From: Candidatus Bathyarchaeota archaeon
GTDB lineage: Archaea > Thermoproteota > Bathyarchaeia > Bathyarchaeales > Bathycorpusculaceae
Assembly (NCBI GenBank): GCA_026014615.1
Contig: JAOZHZ010000018.1
Span: forward strand, 248,001-312,000
Reading direction: 5' to 3'
DNA length: 64,000 nucleotides
The position numbers and the translations under genes are program-made. Below are positions 26,001 through 34,283 of the stretch, one piece after another. The notes under the pieces were generated by a model, which had not been told where the DNA came from, made no database searches, and saw nothing but the letters and a program-made list of their open reading frames with translations. Every line of letters begins with the position of its first letter. Position 1 is the stretch's first letter.

Positions 26001-26067
26001 TTAGCATCGGCTGTAGTTTTGCGGCTTCTCCGCCAGAACCGTTGGTGTAGCCGTTGCCGTTTGCCAA
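23029..26067 (-). CDS. P-type ATPase, Mg2+-transporting type (P3B), with C-terminal extension
   Basis: This 1012-aa pump has the actuator motif LTGES (residues 188-192), the phosphorylated Asp351 in CTDKTGTLT, and a fourth-helix segment ALAVGLTPELLPMIITVNLSRGA that matches MgtA/MgtB. The P3B fold is followed by the usual transmembrane block. Past residue ~870 is an extra ~140-residue soluble tail (from about KRHSYRIEQV to the end) ending in a winged-helix-like segment QVLQSLQHLRRGGLVSIDW. This tail is absent from standard MgtA. The pump probably imports or exports divalent cations; Mg2+ is the family default. The tail could sense ions or bind DNA or another partner. Confidence 0.82.
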   Translation of the reverse strand: MANGNGYTNGSGGEAAKLQPMLSAEELLSLPVNQIYSKLGTSQSGLSSEEAEERLDLYGANELAHGKKHSAVFQFLMNFKSPLVIILMVAGLISGFLGQIANFVIIYIIVFLSVILDFYQESKAEQAAETLKEKVTTTATALRDGIRKEIKLHDIVPGDIIYLSAGDITPADARVITAKDLFVNQSSLTGESFPVEKTPTIVNVKDASLGEWNNYLFMGTSIVSGTATAVVVRTGTTTEYGKIAKKLVEAAPETEFERGIKSFGFLIMQVTLLLVLFVFLINALLHPDTNGILNALLFSVALAVGLTPELLPMIITVNLSRGALAMSKKGVIVKRLASIENFGSMNVLCTDKTGTLTENKIKLVLHVDAEGKEDDKVLLYSYLNSFYQTGLKSPLDEAILDHEAQDISGYQKIDEVPFDFVRRRVSVVVEKDRQRFFIAKGAPEEILKVSTFTEINGLMADFTDETLKRAEQKYFDLSSEGFRVLGVAYKKLREEKATYSVNDESDMVFLGFVAFLDPPKETAKQSLGLLSNAGIELKILTGDNELVARKTCEQLGFEVKSVALGSEIAQMHDDALARVVEEANVFARVTPVQKDRIINLLKDNGHVVGFMGDGINDAPSLKTADVGVSVDNAVDVAKESADIILLKNDLTVLAEGVLEGRKTFGNTMKYVMMGVSSNFGNMFSVAGASLVLPLLGYDFLPMLPIQILLNNLLYDLSQSTITTDNVDPEYVEKPKRWDIGFIRNFMLYLGPVSSIFDFLTFFIMLFIFFPLFPALPREPLFQTAWFLESLATQTFVIFAIRTRKSPFWTSKPGRILVLSSISIVAFAIAIPYTFLGDQYFSFVPPPMLFFVFLAMLIGAYLALAEVVKQWFYKRHSYRIEQVLIPKRRIAYLSRNARLVQNIAAVICLRLEHEISLDSLLEDLSGSLSYPIDSDQVLQSLQHLRRGGLVSIDWHKRVIKREGPMKEYILKRVVTSETWPMLLEDWLKINRNLQEKYGKTNPEYLELLSPRQR

Positions 26068-26280
26068 AGGGGTTATCTCCTGTGTCCATCATACATCTGC
26101 GCTCTGAACTATCAAGCATACGACGCATCATTCTTAAAACGGTTTCTAAAAAATCAGCGAATAAGCAGGGAGACTTGAACAAAAATTCAGTTTCACGTTA
26201 CGGCGGCTTTACGGAAAGAATAAGGTTTTAACGGGACGGATATTTCTTTAGGCTGCAACCAACAATCGGAAAGTGGACGT

Positions 26281-26733
26281 ATGGTGCTTGAAAGAACGTT
26301 TGTTATGCTTAAACCCTCAACCGTAGCCAGAGCCATGACGGGAAAAGTCATAGACCGAATCGAAAACAAAGGACTCAAAATAGCCGCCATGAAGCTGACT
26401 TGGGTTACACAGGAAAAAGCGGCAACACTTTATGCAGTTCACAAAGGCAAACCGTTCTATGACGCGTTGGTGGCGTTCATCACTTCGGGACCCATTGTTG
26501 CGATGGTCATCGAAGGAGACGAAGCCGTGAAAGTCATACGGAAACTCATAGGCGCAACCAACGCCAAAGAAGCCGAACCGGGAACCATCAGAGGCGACTT
26601 CGCACTAAGCAACCAGAAAAACGCCGTTCACGCTTCCGACTCAGCCGAAAACGCCAAATGCGAAATGGCAGTTTTCTTCGCGCCCGAAGAAATTCTGACA
26701 TACAAACGCGCTGACGAAAACTGGGTCTACTAG
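26281..26733 (+). CDS. ndk: Nucleoside diphosphate kinase
   Basis: The 150-aa product matches Ndk throughout: ERTFVMLKPSTVARAM at the start, Lys11, and the active-site segment NAVHASDSAENA with catalytic His117. The enzyme passes phosphate between nucleoside di- and triphosphates through a phosphohistidine. The length is normal. It is alone on the plus strand, behind a divergent P-type ATPase. The N-terminal methionine and the lack of a ribosome-binding site are compatible with a leaderless message. Confidence 0.94.
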   Translation: MVLERTFVMLKPSTVARAMTGKVIDRIENKGLKIAAMKLTWVTQEKAATLYAVHKGKPFYDALVAFITSGPIVAMVIEGDEAVKVIRKLIGATNAKEAEPGTIRGDFALSNQKNAVHASDSAENAKCEMAVFFAPEEILTYKRADENWVY

Positions 26734-26996
26734 CGCTTTGCTCTGAAACCTCTAACCCCACTTATTATGGCAACTTCAAGGTTTCCTGTTGCATGTTGAT
26801 AGGTTGACTACCTTTTGACCTACCCCTACCCCTCTGCACTTTTCCAGTTCTCTCTTACTCTGCACAACCCACCGCCCTCTTTGCAGGGGCGTTTCAGTTT
26901 GCTTTTCTGATTCTGCTGTTCCTTGGGTGGAACGTTTTGTTCCTCAACTAAAAAAATAAGCAACAACAACCACGTTAACTCAGAGTTAAGGGTTGG
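26734..26996. other. Intergenic region with a C-rich repeat
   Basis: No gene is visible. At 26823-26841 there is CCCCTACCCCTCTGCACTT, whose reverse complement occurs with one mismatch at 10104-10122. An AT-rich stretch near 26945-26975 precedes the next gene. Confidence 0.4.
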
Positions 26997-28145
26997 TTGT
27001 CTATGCGAAAAACCTTTGCATTCTGCGTACTCCTTGCCGTAGCAGTCGCGTCTGCGCTACTTTGCGGAGCTCAAGCAAAAGCGAGTTCCCAAGAAAGTCA
27101 ACCTCGAGAAATAGTCATTCAGCCAAACGGAACCATCACTCCACCCAGCACCCTCTTACAAAAACTGGGGAACACGTACACCTTGACGGGGGACATTTTT
27201 AACTCAACTTTAATCATTCAAAGAGGCGACGTCGTGGTTGATGGCGCTAACCATACCTTGAGAGGACCAGGCGTGGAGCAAGACAGAATTGCAATCACCC
27301 TCACGGCTATCAATGTAACCATCCAAAACATGCACATAACAGACTGGAAGGCAGGCGTCTACGGAGCATACGATAACAACACCATAACTAAAAACACGTT
27401 CACCAACAACTACAACGCAATCGCAATTTACGCCTGCGACTACGTAGTTAGCCAAAACACCATCACACAAAGCACCAATGGGCTTTTTATACACAGCGGA
27501 GATGCCCGTTCTGAAGGTGACAACAACTTCATAACTCAAAACCAAATAATGCGTAACCAAGCAGCGTTTGACATCACGGGCAGCAACGGAACCATCATCA
27601 CTCAAAACAACGTAACAGACAACGCTGTTATTCTCAAGTTGGGCGTCATAAGCCTTGAACTTGACAGCGGAAACCACACGATATACCAAAACAACTTCCT
27701 AAACAACACCAAAGCCCTCAGGATACCTACCGTCATATTTGGTGGAAAAGGTCCAGAAATTTTCCCCGCGGGCTGCTGGGACAACGGAACCGTCGGCAAC
27801 TACTGGAGCAACTACTTTGAAGTTTACCCTAACGCGTCGCAAATTGGCAACTCAGGCGTTGGCGACAAACCATACTTCATCCAAGATACCACCTCATATG
27901 AGATTGGAGACGCAAACGGCACCTTCGAAACGGGCATTGCGGTTTTAGGAACCGCGTTTGACCATTTTCCCCTCATAAACCCCGTTCCACTTGACATATC
28001 TGCTTCGAACCAGCCATCACCAACAGCCACACCCAACTATGACCCTACGCCTTCGCCTACTATCCCAGAGTTCCCCACATGGACAATCCTGCTCCTGTTG
28101 GTTGCGGTATCAAGTGTTTTTCTGGTGCGGAAAAAGAAAAATTAA
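26997..28145 (+). CDS. Secreted right-handed beta-helix protein (NosD-like) with C-terminal anchor
   Basis: The 382-aa product has a signal peptide (MSMRKTFAFCVLLAVAVASA with cleavage near the Gln/Ala-rich stretch). It then has about 250 residues of short beta repeats rich in Asn (for example NNTITKNTFTNNYNAIAIYACD), the hallmark of parallel beta-helix (NosD/CASH) domains. A Pro/Thr/Ser linker leads to the tail IPEFPTWTILLLLVAVSS and a basic RKKK end. The PEF-plus-helix-plus-basic arrangement is a probable cell-surface sorting or anchoring signal. Beta-helix surface proteins bind sugars or metals; the ligand is unknown. Confidence 0.8.
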   Translation: MSMRKTFAFCVLLAVAVASALLCGAQAKASSQESQPREIVIQPNGTITPPSTLLQKLGNTYTLTGDIFNSTLIIQRGDVVVDGANHTLRGPGVEQDRIAITLTAINVTIQNMHITDWKAGVYGAYDNNTITKNTFTNNYNAIAIYACDYVVSQNTITQSTNGLFIHSGDARSEGDNNFITQNQIMRNQAAFDITGSNGTIITQNNVTDNAVILKLGVISLELDSGNHTIYQNNFLNNTKALRIPTVIFGGKGPEIFPAGCWDNGTVGNYWSNYFEVYPNASQIGNSGVGDKPYFIQDTTSYEIGDANGTFETGIAVLGTAFDHFPLINPVPLDISASNQPSPTATPNYDPTPSPTIPEFPTWTILLLLVAVSSVFLVRKKKN

Positions 28146-28153
28146 ACGGACGT

Positions 28154-28192
28154 GAAGCGGCATCTTTAGGAAATGGGATGCTTCAGATTTTT
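28154..28192 (+). terminator. Stem-loop and T-tract after the beta-helix gene
   Basis: GAAGC and CATC (28154-28164, with a 2-base bulge) pair with GATGCTTC (28177-28184), followed by GATTTTTT. It lies between two convergent genes and can end the plus-strand transcript. Confidence 0.5.
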
Positions 28193-28947
28193 TATATGCT
28201 GGTTTTTTTCAGGACAAAAACGCTTGCAAGGAAGAAGAACCCGCCAAAGCCCAGCAGCACCATAAATGACCACCATGGGAAAACTTGGCCTAACGCGGCT
28301 GCCCGCATGCAAGAACAAGAATGGGTCAGCGGCAAAGCATACAGTGCTGCTTTTGCTGCTTCAGGCAACGCATTTAAGGAGAAAAAGGTGCCGCATAGAA
28401 AAGTCATCGGCAACATCACCAAGCTGTTGAAAGTGTTTGTATCTCCGTGTGAAGGGATTGCGAACGCAATGAGGACACCAAAGGCTGCAAACACGAAGCA
28501 GGACGCAAACAAAACTAGAACAAAAAGGGGGCTAACCAAAAATTCAGGGGAAAGAACAGCCCCCACTATGACTATTCCAACGCAACTAACTAAACCGCGC
28601 GTTACACCAACCAAAGCCTTACCGAAAACAATCGAGTACAGGCTCAAAGGCGCCAACAGTAACTCATCAAAACTTTTATAGAAAAACCGGTCAACCTGCA
28701 GTTTCGTGGAAACGCCGTTAAAGCTGTTTGAAAAAGAGGTTAAAGCAATAATGCCGGGAATGACGAAAGCCAAGTAGCCGATTCCTTCAAAGCTAACGCC
28801 TCCGCCTAATCCGTAACCAAAAACCACCAGATACAGCACAGGCTGAACGATACTGGAGGCAACCACTGAGCGCCAGTGACGTTTTAAATCCTGCAGATCC
28901 GCCCACAAAACCGAGTAAACGTCGCTTAAAATAGTCACTTCCGTCAC
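28192..28947 (-). CDS. ABC-2 type permease without adjacent ATPase
   Basis: The 251-aa product has six membrane helices with the ABC-2 segment SVVASSIVQPVLYLVVFGYGLGG and a later VTRGLVSCVGIVIVGAV. It resembles NodJ/YhhJ-like permeases of lipid and polysaccharide exporters. The usual ATPase partner is not beside it: upstream is a methyltransferase and downstream a convergent surface-protein gene. It may use an ATPase encoded elsewhere. The stop codon shares bases with the end of the terminator-like hairpin. Confidence 0.78.
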   Translation of the reverse strand: MTEVTILSDVYSVLWADLQDLKRHWRSVVASSIVQPVLYLVVFGYGLGGGVSFEGIGYLAFVIPGIIALTSFSNSFNGVSTKLQVDRFFYKSFDELLLAPLSLYSIVFGKALVGVTRGLVSCVGIVIVGAVLSPEFLVSPLFVLVLFASCFVFAAFGVLIAFAIPSHGDTNTFNSLVMLPMTFLCGTFFSLNALPEAAKAALYALPLTHSCSCMRAAALGQVFPWWSFMVLLGFGGFFFLASVFVLKKTSI

Positions 28948-29011
28948 CTACCTTCAATTAAGAACTCCAAAAATCTAAAGAGTACGAACCGTAAACGGGT
29001 CTGTTTTGAAT

Positions 29012-29512
29012 TCAAGTGTTGTGTTTTCTTTTTCGTAGCCAACTGTAAAGTCCACCTATAAGGTTCACTCGCGGAACGGTCCTCATGTACTCGCCGTAGC
29101 TGTCTCCAAATTTCCGCATAAGCCTGTTATCTTCATTTGTAGCTTGCCTGTAAATTAGCCAAGCAGTTATTACTCCAAGAATCAAACTAAGCCAATGTTG
29201 GGAAAACAACGGAAAAGAAAGCATCAGCAAAATCCAGCCAGTGTACATCGGGTGCCTTACAACAGAGTATATGCCGCCGTTGACCAAGACTGTTGTGTAC
29301 ATACAGTTCTTGCCTTGAGGTACCCCACCCTTTTTGTTAAACGCGTTTTGAGCAAGCAGACTTATAGCAAAAAACACCGCCAGACAGAAAACGCCCAAGT
29401 ACACAAAAACTGAAAGCTGAAGGGAGTTAAAGAAGAAAATTGCGAGCGCAACTTGTAAGATTATGGCTATATACCACAGTATCGAAACGACCTGCTCTTT
29501 ATGTGGCTTCAC
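29012..29512 (-). CDS. Isoprenylcysteine carboxyl methyltransferase-family membrane protein
   Basis: The 166-aa product has four or five membrane helices. The SAM-binding C-terminal region is typical of the ICMT/PEMT family: VVRHPMYTGWILLML followed by the ATNEDNRLMRKFGDSYGEYMRTVPR motif. ICMTs methylate prenylated cysteine; archaeal members without prenylated proteins may methylate lipids. The start ATG follows a compact region on the minus strand. No partner gene suggests a substrate. Confidence 0.82.
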   Translation of the reverse strand: MKPHKEQVVSILWYIAIILQVALAIFFFNSLQLSVFVYLGVFCLAVFFAISLLAQNAFNKKGGVPQGKNCMYTTVLVNGGIYSVVRHPMYTGWILLMLSFPLFSQHWLSLILGVITAWLIYRQATNEDNRLMRKFGDSYGEYMRTVPRVNLIGGLYSWLRKRKHNT

Positions 29513-29555
29513 CTTTAGCGCCCTCCTCTCCGTTTTCGCCTTCAGCGATTAACTG

Positions 29556-30341
29556 TTATGAAGTGTTGTAACCGTCATTTTTCTTCAGTGCTTCAGTCAC
29601 TGCCGATTTTGTTAAGAAGCCTATTAGTTCGCCAATTTTTGTGTGACCACTAGTTACCCGCAGAGGTATGTCGGGTCCGTTTCCGGAGACCACAATCATG
29701 TTGTCGCTGCCAGTGCCTGTGGCTTGGATTTGAGGTGCGTAGCTGCTTTTAACTTTCAAATCCTCCATGGCAGCGGTTTTTGCTTCCGTAGCCGTGACTA
29801 TGGCGCGAGCCATGGCACCATCGCTTAGAACTGCGTTCGTTAGAATTATAATGTTGATTGTTCCGGGGGCAAGTACGAATTTTCCGTCGCGTTCAAAATA
29901 ATTGCCCACATCCACTCCGCTTCTTTGAGCGTTTCCTTTCGCTCCAGCAGTAGCAAAACAGCACACGTTTAGCTCTTCGCAGGATTTCTCGCAGAAAGCA
30001 AGGTTGTTCATGTTAACGCCTGTACTCAAAAAAGAGATGTCTTTAGGTTTCACCCCGAACGTGGAAGGAAATTTTTTCTCAAAATCTTCATAACGCTCCA
30101 TTGTAAGCGCGGAGAGTTTAGTTGGAATGTAATTGTTGGCTACATACTTGACCTTTCTGTACCCGTCCCATGTTGACAGAATTCTACGTTTCCTGTTGAA
30201 CGATACGAGTAATGTGTTGAGGTCAAACCCGTCATAATTAAGGTACAGCACCTTCGCTTTGACGCCCTCTAACGTTAGGTCTACTCTTTTTTTGGTTATC
30301 TTTTTGTCTTGTTTTTGCTTTGCAGGTTTATTTTGTTTCAT
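29556..30341 (-). CDS. cbiZ: Adenosylcobinamide amidohydrolase CbiZ
   Basis: The 261-aa product (ATG 30341, directly after the cobN stop; a longer frame begins at 30389 inside cobN) has the CbiZ core. The core phrases are STGVNMNNLAF, CCFATAGAKGNAQRSG, TINIIILTNAVLSDGAMARAIVTATEAKT and QATGTGSDNMIVVSGN. CbiZ hydrolyses the side chain of imported (pseudo)cobalamins so the cobinamide can be rebuilt into the host's own cobamide. The N-terminal 30 residues are a basic tail. It shares a transcript with cobN and the binding protein. Confidence 0.88.
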   Translation of the reverse strand: MKQNKPAKQKQDKKITKKRVDLTLEGVKAKVLYLNYDGFDLNTLLVSFNRKRRILSTWDGYRKVKYVANNYIPTKLSALTMERYEDFEKKFPSTFGVKPKDISFLSTGVNMNNLAFCEKSCEELNVCCFATAGAKGNAQRSGVDVGNYFERDGKFVLAPGTINIIILTNAVLSDGAMARAIVTATEAKTAAMEDLKVKSSYAPQIQATGTGSDNMIVVSGNGPDIPLRVTSGHTKIGELIGFLTKSAVTEALKKNDGYNTS

Positions 30342-30342
30342 T

Positions 30343-33300
30343 TTATGCCTCCTTGTTTTTTTCACTTTTACCTTCCAAGAACCCTTCAATGTCCAGATAG
30401 ATTCGTTCTAGTTCTTTCTTCATTTCTTCGGTTGGGTGCCATAGACCACGTTGGATGGTCTCCAGTAACCTTTCGGTGATGTTCTGAAGCGCAAAGGGAC
30501 TCACGTCTTTTAGCCACTGCTGCATTTCAGCGTCAAGAACATACTTTTCTGCAAGTTTTTCGTACATCCAGTCTTCAACAACTTCCACGGTGGCGTCCCA
30601 ACCTAAAACGTAGTCCACCACGCGGGAAAGTTCAGCAGCGCCCTGATAGCCGTGACGCTTCAAACCCTGAATATACTTAGGATTTAGAATGCGCGAACGA
30701 AAAACGTGGCAGGTTTCCTCCGCGGTGCTTCTAATCTTTACCCTGTCAGGGTCAGAAGTGTCACCACAGTACGAACGGGGAATTTCTCCCCCCAGAATCT
30801 TCACAGAAGTAATCATGCCACCGTGATAATCGTAGCAGTCGTCGCCGTCTAAGATGTCAATTTCTCGGGCATCCTCATTCTTCACAGTCAATTTGATTTT
30901 GCTCAAGCGTCGTTTGAACTGATCAGGAACAGCAACCCCAAAGATTTTCCTGCTGTAAACGAAGCTACCCCACAAAAGGTAGATATCACAGAGGTCCTTT
31001 TGGTCCTTCCAGTTCTTGGTATCTATCGCGTCACTAACACCACAGCCGTAAGCACCTGGAAAATCACCAAAAACCCTGTACAAAGCCTCGTCACGGGCTT
31101 TTTCTGCATCAACCCCTTGAGCAATACGTTCGTTTACTTCAGATTCCACGTGCTTGGCAAGGTAGTTTTCTTCGTCAGATTCTTTAAGTGCAGCGACTAA
31201 AGCCACAGCGTCATCAATCAGATGAACAATGTTTGGAAAAGCATCTCTGAACATTCCGCTAATCCGAGTGGTTACGTCAATCCGTGGGCGTTTAAGCGTT
31301 TCAAGTGGAATGACTTCAAGTCCCGTTACTCGACCACTGCTTTCCTCCCATACAGGTTTGACCCCCATCAAATAGAGTATCTCAGCTACGTCGTCCCCTT
31401 TGGTCTTCATGGTTGGGAGCGCCCAAAGAATAATACCGATGCTCTCTGGGTACTTTCCTTCTTCTTTTAAGTACCGCTCCAGTAACGCGTCGCCCAAAGA
31501 AACGCCAACTTTCCAAGCGGCAGGCGTGGGTATAGCACGGGGGTCAACCGAATAAAAGTTCCTACCCGTCGGCAAAATATCAGCCATACCCCTTGTCATG
31601 GAACCAGAAGGACCAGGAGAGATGTAAGCGCCTCTGCATGAGGACAAGGTATTTGTTAATTCATCCTTTGAATCCTCCAAAGCGGGAACAAGAAAACTAC
31701 ACACATACGACAAGCACGCCTCGACCTTAGAGCTGCCACCGTCAATAACCTCCTTTAATATCGTTCCAATGTGTTGTTCATCAAACTGTGCGGCATTCAA
31801 GTGCCTCATTAATTCGCGAGAAGTTTCATTCAAATTTTTAATTACGTCGCCGTTGGTTATGCCCTCAGACCGCAGCTTTCCCCTGTTCGCAAGCAGATCT
31901 TCGTAATCATACCCCTTCAACTCTGCAAGTGACTGCCGCAACGAAGGAACCGAACCGTTATTCAGCCGAGTCAAAGTAAACAGAAATTCCTCTAACTGTG
32001 AACCCGACGGACCAACCCCTAAAATATGAAGCCCGTCGCGAATTTGCGTATCGGACACTTCATGCAGATAGGCATGTAGTCTTTCCAGAAAGCCGTCAAA
32101 ATCAGACAACGCCTCAGCTTCGGTAACTTCAAGGTCTTGATTCAATTTGGCTTGGGTTACTTTTTCCCAAATCATTTTTCGCATAACTGGAAGCTTACTG
32201 GCATCACCAATTCTGGCGTGGTAATACTCCTGCAACAGAACTTCTAGCTCAGCCATCTCTTCATACGTGTCAGCATTATGCATGACAGGAATTAAGTGGT
32301 CAATTATGCAGCAGTAGCTGCGTCTTTTTGCTTGAGCACCTTCTGCTGGATTCGTGATGATGTAGGGGTAAACGTTGGGCAAATCGGAAATGGCTATGTC
32401 AGGATAACAAGACTCAGTGAGCCCAACAGATTTTCCAGGCATCCACTCTAAACTGCCATGCGCTCCAAGGTGAATAACGACGTTTGCCTTAAACACGTCT
32501 CGAAGCCAACGGTAATATGCGTAGTAGTGGTGTGTCATGGCTAAGTCGGGGCTGTGATAGATGGCAGCGGGGTTCTCCATGAAACCTCGAGTAGGCTGCA
32601 GGGCGATGAAAACGTTGGCGTTGAGTATTCCCGCCACCAGTAATTCACCGTTGTAGTAGAACAGTTTGCCAGGCGGGTTGCCCCAGTCTTTAATCATATT
32701 GTTTTGGGAAGCAAGCGAAATCTCGTCAAACCATTCTTTGTACTGTTTTTTAGGAATCTTGGCAACTGCCTTTTCTACAAGCTCTTTGGGACTTAACCAT
32801 CGGCGGTCATTTGTCAACCCATTAATTACGTCATCAATCAGTTTCTGGCCACTTTCTGGAATAAAATCTATGGTGTATCCTTGTTCTTTCATGCTTTCTA
32901 AGATGCTTAGTACTGCAACGGAAGTGTCAAGCCCAAAAGCGTATCCGATGGTGTCGTTTCGGGGGGGATAATTGTGGAGAATTATAGCAACTCTTCTTTG
33001 ACTGTTGGGAAGACGATGCAGTTTGCCCCAATTTAAGCTCAGACGAACCACTTTGTTGATTCTTTCTGGGATGGGTTCGTATTTGATTATTTGGTTTCCT
33101 GTCAACGGATTAATTTGAGTAGTATCCATCGTAGCAATGGGTACAGTAATTAAGGAACCATCAAACTCGGGTAACGCTACCTGTGCGGGTATGTCAACAA
33201 CACTAAGACCCAGTACGGTGGTTCGCCAGTCTTCATAAGAGTTACAGGTCAAAACTGCTTTTATCACTGGAACGCCAAGCCGTTTGAGGGCGTCTAACGC

Positions 33301-34107
33301 GTCAGAACCAGATGTGGACATACATGCAGAAAGCATTAAGCCGCTGATGACAACATCAACCACTGGTTTGCCCTCCTTCAGGTAGTATGTATCAATAATC
33401 CAGTCTAACCCGTGAGTGCCCAAAGTTGCATCTACTAAGCCGCTGAAAAACACTGGAAGAACGTTCGCGCCGTGAGTTTCTATTTCTTTAATTAAGCTGT
33501 CAACAAAAGCAGTGTCGTCACTATGCACATGATTATGGTGGAACCATATACCAACAGTAATCCTGTCTGGCTGCAACTTTTTTCCCATATACTCGTCTAA
33601 TGTGGGGGCGTAGTCAAAATCAGGGTGATAAATGCCCTCATATTGGGGCTTTGCTGGAGCACCGAACTCGTAGTCAGAACCCGTAAAACGGTTTGCTAAG
33701 TACAGTAAAAGATTTTCAAAGTTCTTTTTGTCGCCAAATCTGATGTAGTCGGCAATTTTTCGGTAATCCTCTTGTTCCGTCTTAGAAAGAGTCTGAAAAT
33801 CGTCTTTGTCTGAACGTATAACAAAAACAGGAACCCCCGCGTTTTTCAGTTTAGTCATAACCCCATCAAATTCAGAACTTTTATTCAATAATCGTATGAT
33901 TGTTACGTGTGAAGTAAACGCAAACTCAACGAACTTTGCTATATTTTCAAAATCCTCACAGGTGCTTTCTTCAAAGTCTTTACCTGACCAAAGATAAGCA
34001 TTTATTATTTCTCCCAATCGGTTGTTTACTGACGCGAAGGCAAACGAAAAAGGAGCCGATTCTGCGGGGTTTGTAGTAGCAAAGGCTATTCTAAGCGGTT
34101 TCATCAA
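30343..34107 (-). CDS. cobN: CobN/magnesium-chelatase large-subunit family cobaltochelatase
   Basis: This 1254-aa protein matches the CobN/BchH family. Its N-terminal domain is a corrin-binding region with GIWFHHNHVHSDD near 190. The middle has VVIHLGAHGSLEWMPGKSVGLTE, where the HLGAHGSLEW segment is the conserved metal/tetrapyrrole-binding motif, and the C-terminal part has CYDYHGGMI. The partner chelatase subunits CobS/CobT or ChlI/ChlD are not in this window. Position between a BtuF-like binding protein and CbiZ points to cobalt insertion or corrinoid processing, though CobN-only genes occur in archaea that salvage cobamides. Confidence 0.85.
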   Translation of the reverse strand: MMKPLRIAFATTNPAESAPFSFAFASVNNRLGEIINAYLWSGKDFEESTCEDFENIAKFVEFAFTSHVTIIRLLNKSSEFDGVMTKLKNAGVPVFVIRSDKDDFQTLSKTEQEDYRKIADYIRFGDKKNFENLLLYLANRFTGSDYEFGAPAKPQYEGIYHPDFDYAPTLDEYMGKKLQPDRITVGIWFHHNHVHSDDTAFVDSLIKEIETHGANVLPVFFSGLVDATLGTHGLDWIIDTYYLKEGKPVVDVVISGLMLSACMSTSGSDALDALKRLGVPVIKAVLTCNSYEDWRTTVLGLSVVDIPAQVALPEFDGSLITVPIATMDTTQINPLTGNQIIKYEPIPERINKVVRLSLNWGKLHRLPNSQRRVAIILHNYPPRNDTIGYAFGLDTSVAVLSILESMKEQGYTIDFIPESGQKLIDDVINGLTNDRRWLSPKELVEKAVAKIPKKQYKEWFDEISLASQNNMIKDWGNPPGKLFYYNGELLVAGILNANVFIALQPTRGFMENPAAIYHSPDLAMTHHYYAYYRWLRDVFKANVVIHLGAHGSLEWMPGKSVGLTESCYPDIAISDLPNVYPYIITNPAEGAQAKRRSYCCIIDHLIPVMHNADTYEEMAELEVLLQEYYHARIGDASKLPVMRKMIWEKVTQAKLNQDLEVTEAEALSDFDGFLERLHAYLHEVSDTQIRDGLHILGVGPSGSQLEEFLFTLTRLNNGSVPSLRQSLAELKGYDYEDLLANRGKLRSEGITNGDVIKNLNETSRELMRHLNAAQFDEQHIGTILKEVIDGGSSKVEACLSYVCSFLVPALEDSKDELTNTLSSCRGAYISPGPSGSMTRGMADILPTGRNFYSVDPRAIPTPAAWKVGVSLGDALLERYLKEEGKYPESIGIILWALPTMKTKGDDVAEILYLMGVKPVWEESSGRVTGLEVIPLETLKRPRIDVTTRISGMFRDAFPNIVHLIDDAVALVAALKESDEENYLAKHVESEVNERIAQGVDAEKARDEALYRVFGDFPGAYGCGVSDAIDTKNWKDQKDLCDIYLLWGSFVYSRKIFGVAVPDQFKRRLSKIKLTVKNEDAREIDILDGDDCYDYHGGMITSVKILGGEIPRSYCGDTSDPDRVKIRSTAEETCHVFRSRILNPKYIQGLKRHGYQGAAELSRVVDYVLGWDATVEVVEDWMYEKLAEKYVLDAEMQQWLKDVSPFALQNITERLLETIQRGLWHPTEEMKKELERIYLDIEGFLEGKSEKNKEA

Positions 34108-34283
34108 ATTTCTCCCATACCGTTAAAGTTACAAAATGAAAAGCAGAAACAGGTTCCATGAACGCTAATCACCACATAAGCGAGTTGAAGCAAAGCGAGG
34201 GGTTAGCTGTGTAGTAAAAGAATAGAGGGCAGAACACAAGATTCTTGCCCCTGAATGGGGGAATGGTCCCCAATGAGCTGCAC
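34108..34283. other. Spacer between the binding protein and cobN
   Basis: 176 bases with no gene. Near the binding-protein end is a GC-rich stretch (CCATTCCCCC...CAGGGG on the minus strand) that may form a weak hairpin. It could act as an attenuator or partial terminator separating the two genes. Confidence 0.3.
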
